In this document: one piece after another, positions 46,707 through 64,000 of the stretch
How the letters are laid out: every line of letters begins with the position of its first letter
How positions within the stretch are numbered: position 1 is the stretch's first letter
NCBI GenBank assembly: GCA_964035795.1
Contig: OZ038322.1
Coordinates: 3,072,264 to 3,136,263 of the forward strand
Reading direction: 5' to 3'
DNA length: 64,000 bases
Source: Pterobdella sp. o SKG-2022
Taxonomy: Eukaryota; Annelida; Clitellata; Hirudinida; Piscicolidae
Notes under the pieces: generated by a model
Told to the model about the DNA's origin: nothing
What the model saw: only the letters and a program-made list of their open reading frames with translations
The model's database searches: none
Translations under genes and position numbers: made by a program

Positions 46707-49700
46707 AAAGCCACAGTGAGTTGCAACAAGACTGACTCGCGCCTCTTAAACTTTCATTGCTTTTGAAGAAGCTTTAAAAAAACTACAAAATATTTAATCA
46801 GATTAATTCCATTTCAACTTAAATCATTTCACGTGCTTTTTAATTTTTGTAACGTAATAAAGTTTCAGTGATATAAAAACCTCAACCGCCTGCAAATGGC
46901 TTCTTCAAGTCCGTTTTGAACTCACCCAATAAAATCACAGATTTTCACATGTACAAGACAAATGTGATTCATATCCCCATTTTCCAGTAAGCCTATTAAA
47001 AACTGGTCCTTTGCAAAGTGCTTTTAATGACTTGGCAAAATGTCTTTTTAAAGAGCCCATGCTGCAGTCAAACAAAGGATATGTTGCAGCGCCAATTTTT
47101 TGTACCAATTACTTTACTCGTTCGTTATTTCCAGAAGCGATAAAGTTGTTAACCAGCGTAATTTTTTGAAACACCATTCACCAACCCAAATAAAATTGAT
47201 TGCTACTTTTGAACTGTTTACAAGTTTCATAAATGGTTTTCAAGAGTGCTATCATGATGTATATTCAAATAACATATCGAGTTTAAGCTGCGAAATTTTT
47301 AATACCTGAACGCTAGTTTTAAGAAAATTCGAAAAAAGTTGTACAAGCAATTATCAAATATTAACTTCAGTTTCTTCAATGTAGGCATGAAAAAGCTCGA
47401 ATAACTAAACAAAAAGTTAGGAAAGCAAAAAGATGATTTATTTACCACGCACATCTATTAATTAGAAAACATTCAATCGAATGCTATGAAAAAGGTGGAA
47501 TATATCTCATTTCAAAAGCTTTAGTATATGGAACCTACAAGCCTTTTTTTATTTCTGTGATTATGATAAAGAAAATATATTTTCGATTATTTTTCAAAAA
47601 TCCGGACATCTTCAAGTTTTTAAGGGTCGTGGTACTTGCATTATATTTTCAAATTACTTCAATTCCCCTATAAAATGTCAGCTTAAATTTGTTATGGCAG
47701 TTTTGAACATATCAAAATTATTTTTTAAGTAGATATAAGTTTGTCTCATCAAAAAGTTTTGATGAAGTATTTAAAGAGCCCGGGTGTATATCAAAATGCT
47801 TGCTGATAATTTAAAAGCTCAAATAAAAAATTTCACATGCATTTAATTGTAGAGTTGGCGTGGTAATTTAGCAAGAATCGATGTATTTTTCGACAAAATA
47901 TATATACAAAGTAGTATCGGAGTTATGCGCAGTGACTGATGAATAGTTTAAAATATAAAAAAGGTTACGAAATAAATTATGAAAGTAATTTTATATAAAA
48001 GTCTCTTGTTTTAAATTCTTACGTAGAAACAAAAAAATTTGGTCGCTAATCCTGTTTGAAATTTACTCAAAATACGACAGAGCTGCTTGAATGTTTGTGT
48101 TTCAATCGAATTTTCCTCTTTATTAAACTTTCCTATGAAAACACCACAAAAAAAATTTTCTCAAAAGAATCTTTATTTTGATATCACAACCATAAAAGCA
48201 TGTTACAAACACTTTAGGAAAATAATTGCAATTTCATTAGTTATGCATAACCCCTATAATGTTATAATTGATTTTGCACACAGTACTTGCTTTTTTCATT
48301 GCCTTTATCAAAGTCAACCAAGCCTTTTTATATATACTAGTTTTGAATTTTTTTTGTTTTTGGGGTGTGTGAGGCATGGGATGAAACCTCCATCTCACAG
48401 CTTTTTTTGCAGTCTAGTGTTGTTTGCAACGACGCCATTACGGTGGTGTTGTGGGTTTCTCATGTGCAAAAACTGCAACTTTTTCTCACAGTATTTGTGT
48501 TTATGCTTTCTCCGCTGAGCTAAACCCTCAAAACTTTCATTCAGTGATAAGATAAAGAATTTTTAAAAGTAGTATTCCACTATTTCCTAACCATTTTAAT
48601 TTTCTTGATTTCTTTTTCAAAGATTAAGGAAGATTTTAGATAAATTTATTTTTCAAAAAAAAACTAAGACTTTCGAAAAATTCAACTTTGTCATAATTCA
48701 TTAATATATCTATACATTCTATAAAAAAATCAAGAAAATTGAATAAAAAAGATACATAATTTCTAAAAAATAATATTTTAATTTTTATTATGTGTTGAAG
48801 CATCTAATTTACATTAGTTTTCCTACTTTTGTTACTTTTTCAACTTCATTCATCGTCACCATCCTTGACGTCATTTTTTCTATTTTTTAAATAATTTTTT
48901 TCATTTTTTGTTCAAGAGTTCAACATTCTCCATCATCACCTACAGCAACTCCTACCGTTGAAACAACACTGCTCCTCCCTTCAAAGTTCAATGAACTTCT
49001 GATAAACCAACTTTATTGTTTGATTTTATCTTTATTCTCCAAACCATTCAATTTCACCTTTTATTCTTTAATCTAGTGTTTAATTTCATTTTAGTTTTTA
49101 TTGCCTCTTTCACATTCATCTTCGTCTCAATTTATTAGTCGACTTCCACATGTTTAATCTTTTTATTACACACTGAATCTTTCCCAAATCATTAAAAAAT
49201 ATTTTAGTTTTTTTTTCAGTTTTTTTATTATATTTTTTGCACAGTATTTTTTCCACTTCATTAAGTATTTTTCATTTTATAAAATTTTTCTATTGCATCC
49301 GTATTTGTTCCGCCATCTCATCATCTATAACGTACACCGTCTTTTGTACCGCAAATTTTCAAAAGGTAATTTTTGTGCTAGTAAAATGTTTTGCTCAAAC
49401 TATTTTCACCTAAATTACTCATAAAATAATTAAATCTAAAACTTCCACAGCCTTTCATGCAGCCACCATGTGTTGAATGCTAATAACCACTCGAGTTTTC
49501 CATCGTTTTGTGGAGTGTAAATGCTTCATTCGCTACATACAAGTAATTCACATTCGAACTTTCTGAGTTTCTCAAATTTTTTATTATTTAGGAAAAATAA
49601 AAACGCTAGAAATATTCAAAATTTTGTATTGGGAATGAATAAAATGTATTTGAGGGATTTAATTAATTATACCTTCAAACAGCTTCAAACGAATGTATTC

Positions 49701-52140
49701 AAGATGTGCTTCTTTAATAAAAAACAATCTTTTTCGGTTAAAAAAATGCAAAGTTTTTTGAAAAGCCATAAAGTAATGGCATTATCGATGTGGCTTTCAA
49801 GAAACAACAACTAAACAAGACATCAACTGGAAGGCAAACAAATGAACAGCGATTTGTGAAGAGGAGGCTGATATACACGCGTGTCTGGTGTTTGTTATAT
49901 GCACATTTATGAAGGTGGTAATATGGCGGTCAGTGAGTTTGCTTGAGAGACGGTGCTGATGTGCAAATTGAAAATGATGCATCGAATTTATGAGAAATAT
50001 TTTTAGTTTGAAGTTGAAATGTTTTATTTTTAGAAATAATTTATTTGATAGATAGTTTCAATAATTATAAAATAATTATTTATCGGTTTCTTCAAATTTT
50101 TGTCGTAAACAAGTACTAATTGCCAGTTGGAATCCCAGTGAAAGGGGCTTTTAAACTCCATCTCATATGCATTCTCTAATGTTTCTGTTGAATACCGTAA
50201 ACGTCAAATTGAAATTGAAACTAATGAGAACATTTTTGATTCAAAAGATTGTCTGATATACATTTTAACATGCACTTTTTGCTGCAGTTGTCTCGTGAAT
50301 TTTATCACAATGTTTTGAAAAAATAATTTTCTTCATTCATTTTAGATTTTTTCGATCATACTATTATAGAAAAACAGCCTTGAATATTTCAATTTTTGAA
50401 AAATTAAATATTATTTCATTTAAAATTTGGATGAGTTAAAATCAAAATTCCTGGATGATTCCTAACATGTGGAAATGCCGACGCTGTCTTCACGACTCGA
50501 ACCTAATCAAAAATCAATTGAAGAACTTTTTTTGAAATTGAAGTACACAAATTATAAGCCCTATCTAAATTGAAATAACTTCAATGTTTAAGCGATCGAA
50601 AATTTTCTTCCTTGAACAAATGCATAAAAATTTTTCATAAATTTGATTCGAATGCTTAAAACCCTCAAAAGAACATGACGTGTCTCGAGAAATTATACTC
50701 ATCATATAACTCTCAGATAATTATTGTTTGTGTCTCTATATAAATTGGAGTGTCATTAGAGATAAATGGGGTTAAACAAAGTGACTTTGAAAATTCATGA
50801 TTTACTTTTTCAAACGTTTTTTGCTTTTTTATGAATTTTAAAGTTGTTAAGATAATTATGGTAGTTTTACTTGAAAGGTTCAAGCCTTAAAATCCCGTGG
50901 CAATCAGCTGGATTACAAGACAAAGATGCTCAATATTGTTTTTAATCTTTTTCAAAACTTTTTGAGTTTGAAGCGGTTGATACGTAAAGCAAAAATAACT
51001 TCAAAAAGCTTTTTGCTTTACGAAATCGACTTTTTCAAGCATCATAAAGACGCTTTTGAGTTGTCTTTAAGTCATTATGAAAATAAAACAGCAATAAGTG
51101 AAAATCATTGTTGGTTGTATTCAGATTGAATGTTTCTACTCTCTTGTGCTAATGTGAGTAGATGCATTTGTTCTAAAGTTGAACCACTTTTCCACTACAA
51201 ACACTTTGTGGCATCATTATTGAACTTCTCCCAACAAAATAATCAGTCACATTCGAAACACTTATAAATTATTCGATTCGACATTTTTATTAATTTTTCC
51301 AAAAATTTTCAATTTTCAAGAAAGCTTATAAGGTTTCAATAAAAATTCAGTTTGTATTTATTTTCCAATGCTTCGTCATTCTGTTTCTGCTAAGAAATAC
51401 CCGCATCCGGTAAGTCTCTTTTATGTATTTGAGCTTGAGACTAATTTTTAAACTGGTTTTTCATAACCATGAGATCATTGTTGATTGAAAATGAAATAAC
51501 TCTTTTTTGCAAACCTGACTCATGCTATTGTTTATCGGATCGAGATCCAAAAATATCACCTGCTCATATCTACCAGTTTGTATGTCAAAGTATTTCAATT
51601 TTTTTAAAAAGAAGTACACAAACACGCTAAGTCAATTAAGATTTTAAATAACAATTAATATTAAATGATTTTTAGTTCCACTTGAGACTCGCCTAAAAGC
51701 GATAAACACCTTGAAACACAACTTTAAATATAAATTTGGTTCAATGAGAAAAGACTGACTGGTAGAAAAAAAAGAATAATTGAAGTGGGAGATTATAATG
51801 AGATTACACAAAAGACGATTATAGCCGGACACATGCATGCTTTTGAAAATTAAACTTCAACGAAACATTATTTAGAGGTTATGCCTCAAATTGTTGAATA
51901 AAAAATAAAACTCGAGATTTGAATTTTTAATAAATTTTTGCCAAGTAGAACGTTATGGTTTTTGAAACTCTTCCAAAACTAACATCTAGATATGAAGACA
52001 TCCCAAATGTTTTCATTTGCCTAATTAAATATCTAAGCAATTTTAACTATAATATCTTATCTTTTTAACACATACGTCAACAAAACATTACTTACAAAAT
52101 AAAGGTATGTGACATCAGTTTAAAATTGATTTTGGCCTAC
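46707..52140. other. Intergenic AT-rich DNA
   Basis: Over 5 kb between a LINE and the 3' end of the kinase gene. I found no exon with family features, no RNA gene and no clear mobile element. Open frames here (such as 48087-48518) are poorly supported. The right edge probably includes the kinase 3' UTR. Confidence 0.45.
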
Positions 52141-52156
52141 TTTATATGATTTGATT

Positions 52157-52388
52157 CAACTTATCTCTAACCACTGTTTATTAAATGAGGATGATCACGA
52201 TACAGTGCAGTGTAGAAAGTGCAAAACCGATGTAGAAGCACATTAGTATTCTCTCAATCTTTGCAAGACAACCTTATATCAATTAAATGTGCATTATAAA
52301 CGCTATTATGACGAGAAAAATTCATTATTGCAAAAAAAAACAGCTAACTAAAAGATTACTGCCAAAGCTCATAAAAAAGTAGTGTAAC
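52157..52388 (+). pseudogene. Protein-like fragment with a Cys pair, broken by stops
   Basis: One frame gives NEDDHDTVQCRKCKTDVEAH, a stop, then LCKTTLYQLNVHYKRYYDEK and further Lys-rich sequence with more stops. The CxxC and the charged helix suggest a decayed mobile-element or zinc-binding protein. No family was recognised. Confidence 0.3.
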
Positions 52389-52523
52389 TATAAAAATAAC
52401 AATTCACGACAAGTAATAACAAAAAAGCCAACACCACAGAAGTGCGATTAGATGATAATTCACACATTAAAGATTTGAAAAATCTTTCTATAAGATCACA
52501 TAAATCAAATCAGCTGCATCAAC

Positions 52524-58062
<5,539 letters not shown>

Positions 58063-58109
58063 CTGGCGAAAATTTTATTTATTACGTCGATAAAAGAATA
58101 AAATTACTC

Positions 58110-58172
58110 ATATTATACTGCTTTAGGTATCCCAGTAGCTGGGGTATACAGCAGTCAGCTAATTCAATATAA
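58110..58172 (+). repeat. Solo copy of the inverted-repeat core motif
   Basis: TATACTGCTTTAGGTATCCC, AGTAGCTGGGGTATACAGCA and GTCAGCTAA align with the core of the large inverted repeat (53570-53620), showing a dispersed repeat family. This segment is itself a small palindrome around the CCCAG/CTGGG pair. Confidence 0.65.
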
Positions 58173-58384
58173 ATGATTCGAAAGTATTAATGTATTCAAC
58201 TCAAATTCTAAAACACAATGATGGACTCCGTAAAACAAATTTCAACTATGAGTATTTTTTGAAAATACGCTTATTCAAAAATTGAGCTGAAGCTTCCCAT
58301 TTAAAAAATTTTATGACTCATTAAAGTTATAGACAGCATTTGCTTATCTGAAAACTCAAAATTCGTGAACTTTTTTTGAAATGA

Positions 58385-58570
58385 ACAAAAATGAGAGTCA
58401 AAACGAACGAAGAAGGTCCCACTTTTGAAACAAACATAGAAGTTCTACAGGGTGATGGGCTTAGTCCAGTTCTTTTTACAACGTATTTAATAAGCAGCAA
58501 TAAAAGACGTCGAAAAAAGTACTCGCACAAGACGTAGAGTATGCCGATGACCTAGAATTTGATCCTGAGC
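58385..58570 (+). pseudogene. Non-LTR reverse transcriptase fragment
   Basis: The plus strand reads IEVLQGDGLSPVLFTTYL, then, after a frameshift, YADDLEF. These are the QGD..SP and catalytic YADD blocks of a LINE RT. The spacing between them is far too short, so an internal deletion is likely. Confidence 0.75.
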
Positions 58571-58584
58571 ATGACATTAAAAGG

Positions 58585-58866
58585 CACCTACACTCTAGCG
58601 TTTAAGCCTGCTAGTTGGTGGGGCTGCTACCTTTTTAGGTTAAAACCTAAACGACCCTTTCCTGTTCTCTAGTAATCCATTGGGATTATTAACTTTATCT
58701 TGTTTCGAGATCCTTTTTTTGAAGAACCCCACACAGACTGTCTATCAGTCTGCTCTTATCAGGCTAGATCCCCTAGACAAGCTCTTTATTTGCAAAGAAA
58801 CATCCTAGGACCAACACTGAAGCGCGATGATGAAGATAGGTTACGTTCCTAACTTACAGGGCGAAA
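58585..58866. repeat. GC-richer repeat-like block, probably mobile-element UTR
   Basis: A stretch with much lower AT content than its surroundings (motifs CCTACACTCTAGCGTTTAAG, CTAGATCCCCTAGACAAG and CATCCTAGGACCAACACTGA). It follows the RT fragment directly, so it is probably that element's 3' UTR or the leader of the next LINE. No coding frame was seen. Confidence 0.4.
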
Positions 58867-58867
58867 C

Positions 58868-59960
58868 ATGAGGGTAGTAAATAATGTATTACTATCTTAT
58901 AAACTTATACCGTACATAAATAAAATAACTAGGCCTTCTTCTAAAACCTTATTTGAAAATTTTTTTACCAATACAAAAGAAAATGAAAAAATTAACTCTT
59001 ATATAATTTATGATGATATCTCTGATCATTTACCTATATTATTATCCCTTAATTCACCCAATAGACTAACATCATATAAACCATTGAAAAATATTTTCTT
59101 ATTTAATAGAGTATTATCTTAACTTAAAATTATTTATTAATAGCATGAAAAATAACGATTTATTTAGTATATATTATGATAATGTAAATGATTAGTTTAA
59201 TATATTAATAAGAACATTACTACCTCTTTTTAAAAATAGTCTCACAAATAACATGAATAATCCTATTGTAAATTATAATACTGAATGGGTGACTTTCGGA
59301 ATATTAAATTCTATAAATACTAAATCTAGATTATACAAAAACTATTTAAAAAATCCAACTTTATTAAACAATAAAAGATACACTATATATACCAAAATTT
59401 TCAAAAAATTTATAAAACTAGCAAAAAAAATTATTTTAACTCAAAAATTAAGAAATATAATGATAATCAAATCAAATTATGGAAGTTTCTAAATAGTCTA
59501 ACTAAGGTAGAAAACAATCAATATAATAGATTTAGTAGACAATTGCAATGATTTTGAATGTAATTGAAAAACCCTATAACACAAATAAAAGGAATAAAGA
59601 TTACTAATAAATACAAACTAGCGGATATTTTCAATAAGCATTTTTCTAACCTTGATCTCAATATAATTAATAATAATAATGATCCTAGTAATAATAATAT
59701 TAATAATCCTAAGTATATCCCATCAAACATACCAACCCTAGATAATCTTGATAACTATTTCAATTTTAATAATGTAGAAATTAATGATATTCTTTTAAGT
59801 TTAAAGCAAATAAATGAATCCCATTCTAATGATATGCATGGAATAAACTGATTGTTTTAAGACTACAATATTATATAATCCTCAATATTTTGCCAATTTA
59901 ATTCATATGTCATTTAGAAAAGGTATTTTTCCGGAAACTTTGAAAAATAGTAAACTTATT
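58868..59960 (+). mobile_element. AT-rich LINE (Jockey/CR1-like), 5' part, split by another LINE
   Basis: The C-terminal part of an APE endonuclease (LIPYINKITRPSSKTLFENF, YDDISDHLPILLSLN) is followed by an extremely Asn/Ile-rich linker. It ends at the N-terminal RT motif GIFPETLKNSKLI (59920-59960), cut at the Ser-Lys-Leu-Ile codons by an inserted element. It resumes at about 61455. Many stops are present. Confidence 0.8.
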
Positions 59961-61454
59961 TAGGCCGACTTTCAAGTCGAGCCAAAGTGATAAAGCTTCT
60001 CCGTAAGTCCCTGTCCAGTATTACGTTCTCGATTTCCTTAGAGTTTTCTAGGTCGGTGTCTCTCATCAGTGTCAATATAATTGATTGCTTTTCTTTCTCT
60101 TCTTGGGTTTCTTGCCAAAGGTTGCTACAGAACAAGTTTCGAGGCTATCTCTTCTCGGTGCCGAACACAATGACCGGCAAGTCCCAGTCTGCGCTCTCTA
60201 ACCTTACAACTTAATTTTGGCATATCACCGTAGAGTTCTTCATTTGTCACGTGTTGTTTCCAGGATATGTTTAGTACCATTCTAAGCATTCTGATATAAG
60301 CTCCATCTAGTGATTTAGTTAAGGCAGAAGTAAGAGCCTAAGTTTCAGAGTTATAAAGCAACACAGACTCGACTGTCACCAGAAATAATCTGATTTTTAT
60401 TTCTCTACTCATTGAAGGCTTCCAGATTTTTTCGAGTTTATGACAAGCCCTCCATGCCTGAGCCTTCCTAGCTTTCACATCGTGTTCACAGCATTTCATC
60501 CAACCACCTAAGTACTCAAAACTGTCAACTTCTTCGATGGAACCACCACTGATAGATTTCATGTCATTGATACTATCCTCGTTAAACCTTATCATTTTGG
60601 TCTTTTTGGCCTTGCAGTATAATCCATTTTTTGCAGTTTCAGATTCAACTCGGTTAAAGAGCTTTTTGGCTGAGCTATTTTCGTGACATATGAGGGCGAT
60701 ATCGTCAGCATAATCGATATCACTTATTACTGCTGCTGGATATCGACGACTTCTTTTTGGATTAAGAATGAAACCAAATTGTTCTTTACCATCAATGGCC
60801 ATCCTCATAATGTAGTCAATAACAATGTTGAAAAGATATGGAGCCAGTGTCTCCCCTTGAAGAACACCTCCTAAAATTTCAAAATATTCAGTTTCACCAT
60901 TGGAAGAGTACCTTAGCTTTTGTTCCCTCATATAGTTCTTGTATGGTAATGATAAGTTCATTTGGTATTCTTTATGCTTTGAGGATTTGCATCTTTTTGC
61001 TCTGTGAACGTTATCAAATTCTTTACAGAAATCCACAAAAACTATGGTTGCAGGAACATTATTTCTTTTTGCTTCTTCAATTATTCTTCGAAGAGCTAGA
61101 ATGTGAGCTGTGGTACTTCTTTTGGGTCGAAATCCGTTTTGGTTGTTTTTGAGTAGTGGGTCTAGATGAGGTTGAATTTAATTTAGTATAAGCTTGTTCA
61201 CTACTTTTAACATCATAGCTGACAGAACGATTTCTTTATAGTTTGATGCATTACTGAGTTCCCTGTCTTCTGGTAGAGGAAAAATGTTGATGTCAGACCA
61301 TTGCTGAGACTTAGGACCGCCTAAAAGAAGTGAGTTAGCATATTCTAAAACAATGTCGTCTATATTGCAGTATTTCAGTAGTTCGTTAGGAATACCATCA
61401 CCAGAAACTCTACCAAGCTTAAAACATTTTTTCACTGCAAGATATTCTCTTTTG
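59961..61454 (-). mobile_element. 5'-truncated LINE nested inside another LINE
   Basis: On the minus strand: GPFTKREYLAVKK and SGDGIPNELLKYC (61440-61340), ASNYKEIVLSAMMLKVVNK, then the RT with FCKEFDNVHRAK, GGVLQGETLAPYLFNIVIDY, DIDYADDIALICHENS and FEYLGGWMKCCEHDV (61036-60338), and a C-terminal part with GAYIRMLRMVLNISWKQHVT and ERRLGLAGHCVRHREE. It ends near 59961 in a short hairpin-forming sequence GGCTCGACTTGAAAGTCGGC. The YADD motif is intact, but stops interrupt the frame. It is of the same type as the element at 32190-34258. Confidence 0.9.
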
Positions 61455-62800
61455 GTGAAAGGCCCAGTAAAATAATACCTATATTAAGTAATAAGCAAGA
61501 TTTAAACAATTATAGACCAATTACAATAACTCCTATATTTTCAAAAATAATAGAAAAACTTGCCCATAACCAAATTTATAATTTTTTTTAAAAATAATAA
61601 ACTAATTAACAATAACCAATATGGATTTCTTAAAAATAAATCAACAAACTTATCCTTAGATATGTTTAAATAAATTATTGTAAAAAATTTTATATCAGTA
61701 TTTTTTTTGGATTTATCTAAAGCTTTTGATTGTATACATTTTGATTTATTATTTGAAAAACTCCATAGACTAAATTTTTAATTTTTATCGATTTAGTGGA
61801 TAGAATCTTATATAGAAAACAGAAATCAAGTGGTTGATTTAAATGGGGTACAATCCAAACCTTTGATTAAATCTAGGGGAGTACCCCAAGGTTCAATATT
61901 AGGTCCTTTACTATTTATCTTATTTATTAATGATTTTCCTATAAACAATTATAAATTTGATACACTTTTTTATGCTAATGATATTCTTATTTCTTTTCCT
62001 ATTACTAATGAAAATTATGAACAAATAAATAATGATATTAATAATGAATCAAATAGTATTAATAATTGGTTTAAAAATAATTATCATATGGTTAATATAA
62101 ATAAAACTTATTATACTGTTTTCAAAAACATTAATACTAATTTCAATATAAATAATTTGAATTTTGTAATAGATAACAACCTTATTACTTATAAAATCAC
62201 TTTTAAATACTTGGATATAATATTTGATAATAATTTAATTTTGAAACATCATATTGGCTATCTAGTGAATAAACTATATAAAATAACGAGTAAAATATAT
62301 TTCTTAAAAAAGACTTATAAACTAAATACTAAAACTCTCTTAAACTTATATCACTCTCTTTTTTACCCACATATTAATTATTGTAACACTGTTTGGGCAT
62401 GTAATTATAAATCTAATATAAAAAATTCAAAAACTAAAAAATTGGACAATCAGAACTATCTTTAACTATCCTTATGATAAATATATTAATTATTAAGATT
62501 TAGAAATATTGAATATAAAGAACATAAATATATTACACACCTTAATATTTAGTTTTAAACATATAAATAATCTCCTCCTGACTCTAATTTCTTTAACACT
62601 AAGACATATAACTATAATATAATAAATAATAACAACTTAATTGTAGGAAAATATAGAACTAATAAAAAGAAATTATCTTTAAGAGTAAACGGTGCTAAAT
62701 GCTGGAATCAATTACCAGATAATCTTAAATCCATAAAATCGTTAAAATTATTCAAAACTCTTAGGAAAAAATACATACTAAACAACTCCAAGTTATAAAA
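61455..62800 (+). mobile_element. AT-rich LINE (Jockey/CR1-like), 3' part
   Basis: Continuation of the element at 58868. It starts with SKIIPILSNKQDLNNYRPIT and SVFFLDLSKAFDCIHFD, then a 211-codon open stretch (61830-62465) with SRGVPQGSILGPLLFILFIN and the catalytic box as YANDI rather than YADDI. The C-terminal motif LSLRVNGAKCWNQLPDNLKS is typical of this LINE group. It ends at a stop near 62800. Confidence 0.88.
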
Positions 62801-63216
62801 ATATGATTTTTCTAGTCTGATATTACTTCATTTTTATTTCTTTTCGATTTGAATTAATTTTTTTGTTTTTTTTTTGCCATTTCATTCAAGTCATATCATT
62901 TTACCCTTGAAAGACAGTTGTTTCAATGTTAACTCGTAGTATTTAATTTGATTTAATTTGACTCTATGCCATTTCATTTCTTTTTTAAGTTTGTTGTAAT
63001 TAGTTTTGTTACTCATTTTTAGCTTGTTCACTTCACTTTGAAGTTCATGTATTTTTTGTGCAAATTCTTGTTAGAAAAAAAAATTTTTTTTAATTAAAAA
63101 AAATTGAAAAAATGACGTAGACTTCATGAGCAAAGATGGTATAGATCTCTAAATTTTCGAAAAAACCCTGGCTTTTTGGAACCTACAAATTAACAAAGCA
63201 AAAACTGAAATTCAAT
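62801..63216. other. AT-rich DNA after the LINE
   Basis: T-rich and A-rich runs that may be LINE 3' UTR. No gene was seen. Confidence 0.4.
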
Positions 63217-63389
63217 CTGCAAATTATTTGAACACTAAAGGTAAAGCTTTTCGTTAACAAAATAACATTATCAAGTACGTTAAAATGAATATAAAAAACG
63301 GTGTCTTTGAATTTTAACGTACTTGATAATTTTACTTTGTTAACGATTGTATTTAACAAAATTACCTTTAGCGTTCAAATAATTTGCAG
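63217..63389. mobile_element. Foldback (hairpin) MITE-like element, copy 2
   Basis: Perfect outer ends CTGCAAATTATTTGAAC and GTTCAAATAATTTGCAG, with inner arms sharing AAAGCTTTTCGTTAACAAAA-type sequence with copy 1 at 17227. The centre differs: a roughly 40-base spacer replaces the tight turn of copy 1. Similarity to copy 1 continues about 40 bases to the right (GTATTTACTTTGGCTAAA). Confidence 0.78.
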
Positions 63390-63454
63390 TATTTACTTTG
63401 GCTAAAGAAGATTATTATGAAATTCTATCAATTTATGGAACAAATAGTGAATGG

Positions 63455-64000
63455 AAAAAAAAAGCAAAAAACTGGGAATGCTTCTCGACTCTAAAGAAGA
63501 ATGGAAAAAAGAGAAAAATCTAGCAATGATAGACATGCGAAAAATGAACAAAATATGGACGTCAAGCATAGCAAGACCAAAAAAGGTCTAATCCATCATA
63601 CTTTTCGGCTGCAGCACTTGGTCGATGAACAAAGAAATGGAAAGATTTATTGACAGTTTCAATAGAAGAATGGTGAGACACGCATGTGGAATCGTCTGAA
63701 CCAAACGTTTATCTACAGAAGTAAACGCTCTTATTAAACCAGCGACATGTAAAGTGAAAAAACGACGCATTTTGCGTATCAGCCAAAAGAAGCAATCATT
63801 GATTTCATCAAAACCAAAAAAAACGAAGAAGATCAAATACCAGCCTACTTACCACCATCAAAGATGAATTGAAATGTTATTCCTTATCAAAAATAGAGGC
63901 AATCGAAATTTCAAAAAACAGGAAATCGTAGAAGTTGGAAGGAAGTCGTGCTTCGGCGAACGAAAAACTATTGATTCAACATTCATTTTTTAGTGTTTTT
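63455..64000 (+). mobile_element. LINE C-terminal fragment, runs to the window edge
   Basis: Reads, with stops, LGMLLDSKEEWKKEKNLAMI, DMRKMNKIWTSSIARPKK, SIILFGCSTWSMNKEMERFI and DSFNRRMVRHACGIV, and near the end RSWKEVVLRRTKN. This is the RT thumb and C-terminal region of the same LINE type as 43896-46706. The RT core is absent, so it is 5'-truncated. Confidence 0.8.

Noticed and set aside
48087..48518. A 143-codon plus-strand gene with hydrophobic C-terminus
   Set aside because: Composition is Phe/Cys/Leu-rich as expected from T-rich DNA. No motif, no splice context and no support on the opposite strand.
58327..58530. A minus-strand 67-codon gene, or the missing kinase N-lobe exon
   Set aside because: It is antisense to an RT fragment with QGDGLSPVLF and contains no glycine loop or VAIK motif.

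Overview
This is an intron-rich, strongly AT-rich piece of an animal nuclear genome. No prokaryotic organisation is visible. Its contents are split metazoan genes (a GH31 glycosidase of the MYORG type, an RGK-family small GTPase and a p21-activated-kinase-like Ser/Thr kinase), several decayed non-LTR retrotransposons, a tRNA-derived SINE family, a Tc1/mariner fossil and foldback elements. RGK and PAK genes mark a bilaterian invertebrate. A lophotrochozoan such as a flatworm would fit the very AT-rich DNA and the retrotransposon load, but that placement is a guess.

Layout. 1-1880 (+): the last, very long exon of a GH31 glycosidase. 4242-15913 (+): a gene I do not recognise, rebuilt here as eight core exons plus one optional 48-base exon, all phase-compatible; its 3' flank carries a minisatellite. 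19289-42198 (-): an apparently complete nine-exon RGK GTPase gene (801 codons plus stop), with the splice phase agreeing at every junction. Its intron between exons 5 and 6 is about 17 kb and holds a degenerate LINE (25.4-29.3 kb), SINE copies, a second LINE (32.2-34.3 kb), a transposase fossil, RT debris, a foldback element and a CAAA/CGAA microsatellite. 43.9-46.7 kb (+): a nearly full-length LINE in intergenic DNA. 52524-58062 (-): seven 3' exons of a PAK-like kinase, from the alphaC helix to the stop; the 5' part, including the ATP-binding loop, lies beyond what I can find. A roughly 630-base imperfect inverted repeat sits in its last intron. 58.4-64.0 kb: LINE debris, including a minus-strand LINE inserted into a plus-strand LINE with a visible target-site duplication, followed by a second copy of the hairpin element seen at 17.2 kb.

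The genes show no functional clustering; this is ordinary animal gene order. The most useful results are three gene models that no single reading frame shows (RGK, PAK and the unrecognised gene), the divergent G3 loop and 74-residue insert in the RGK G domain, and several inverted-repeat or foldback families. I saw no convincing novel defence, CRISPR-like or toxin system.
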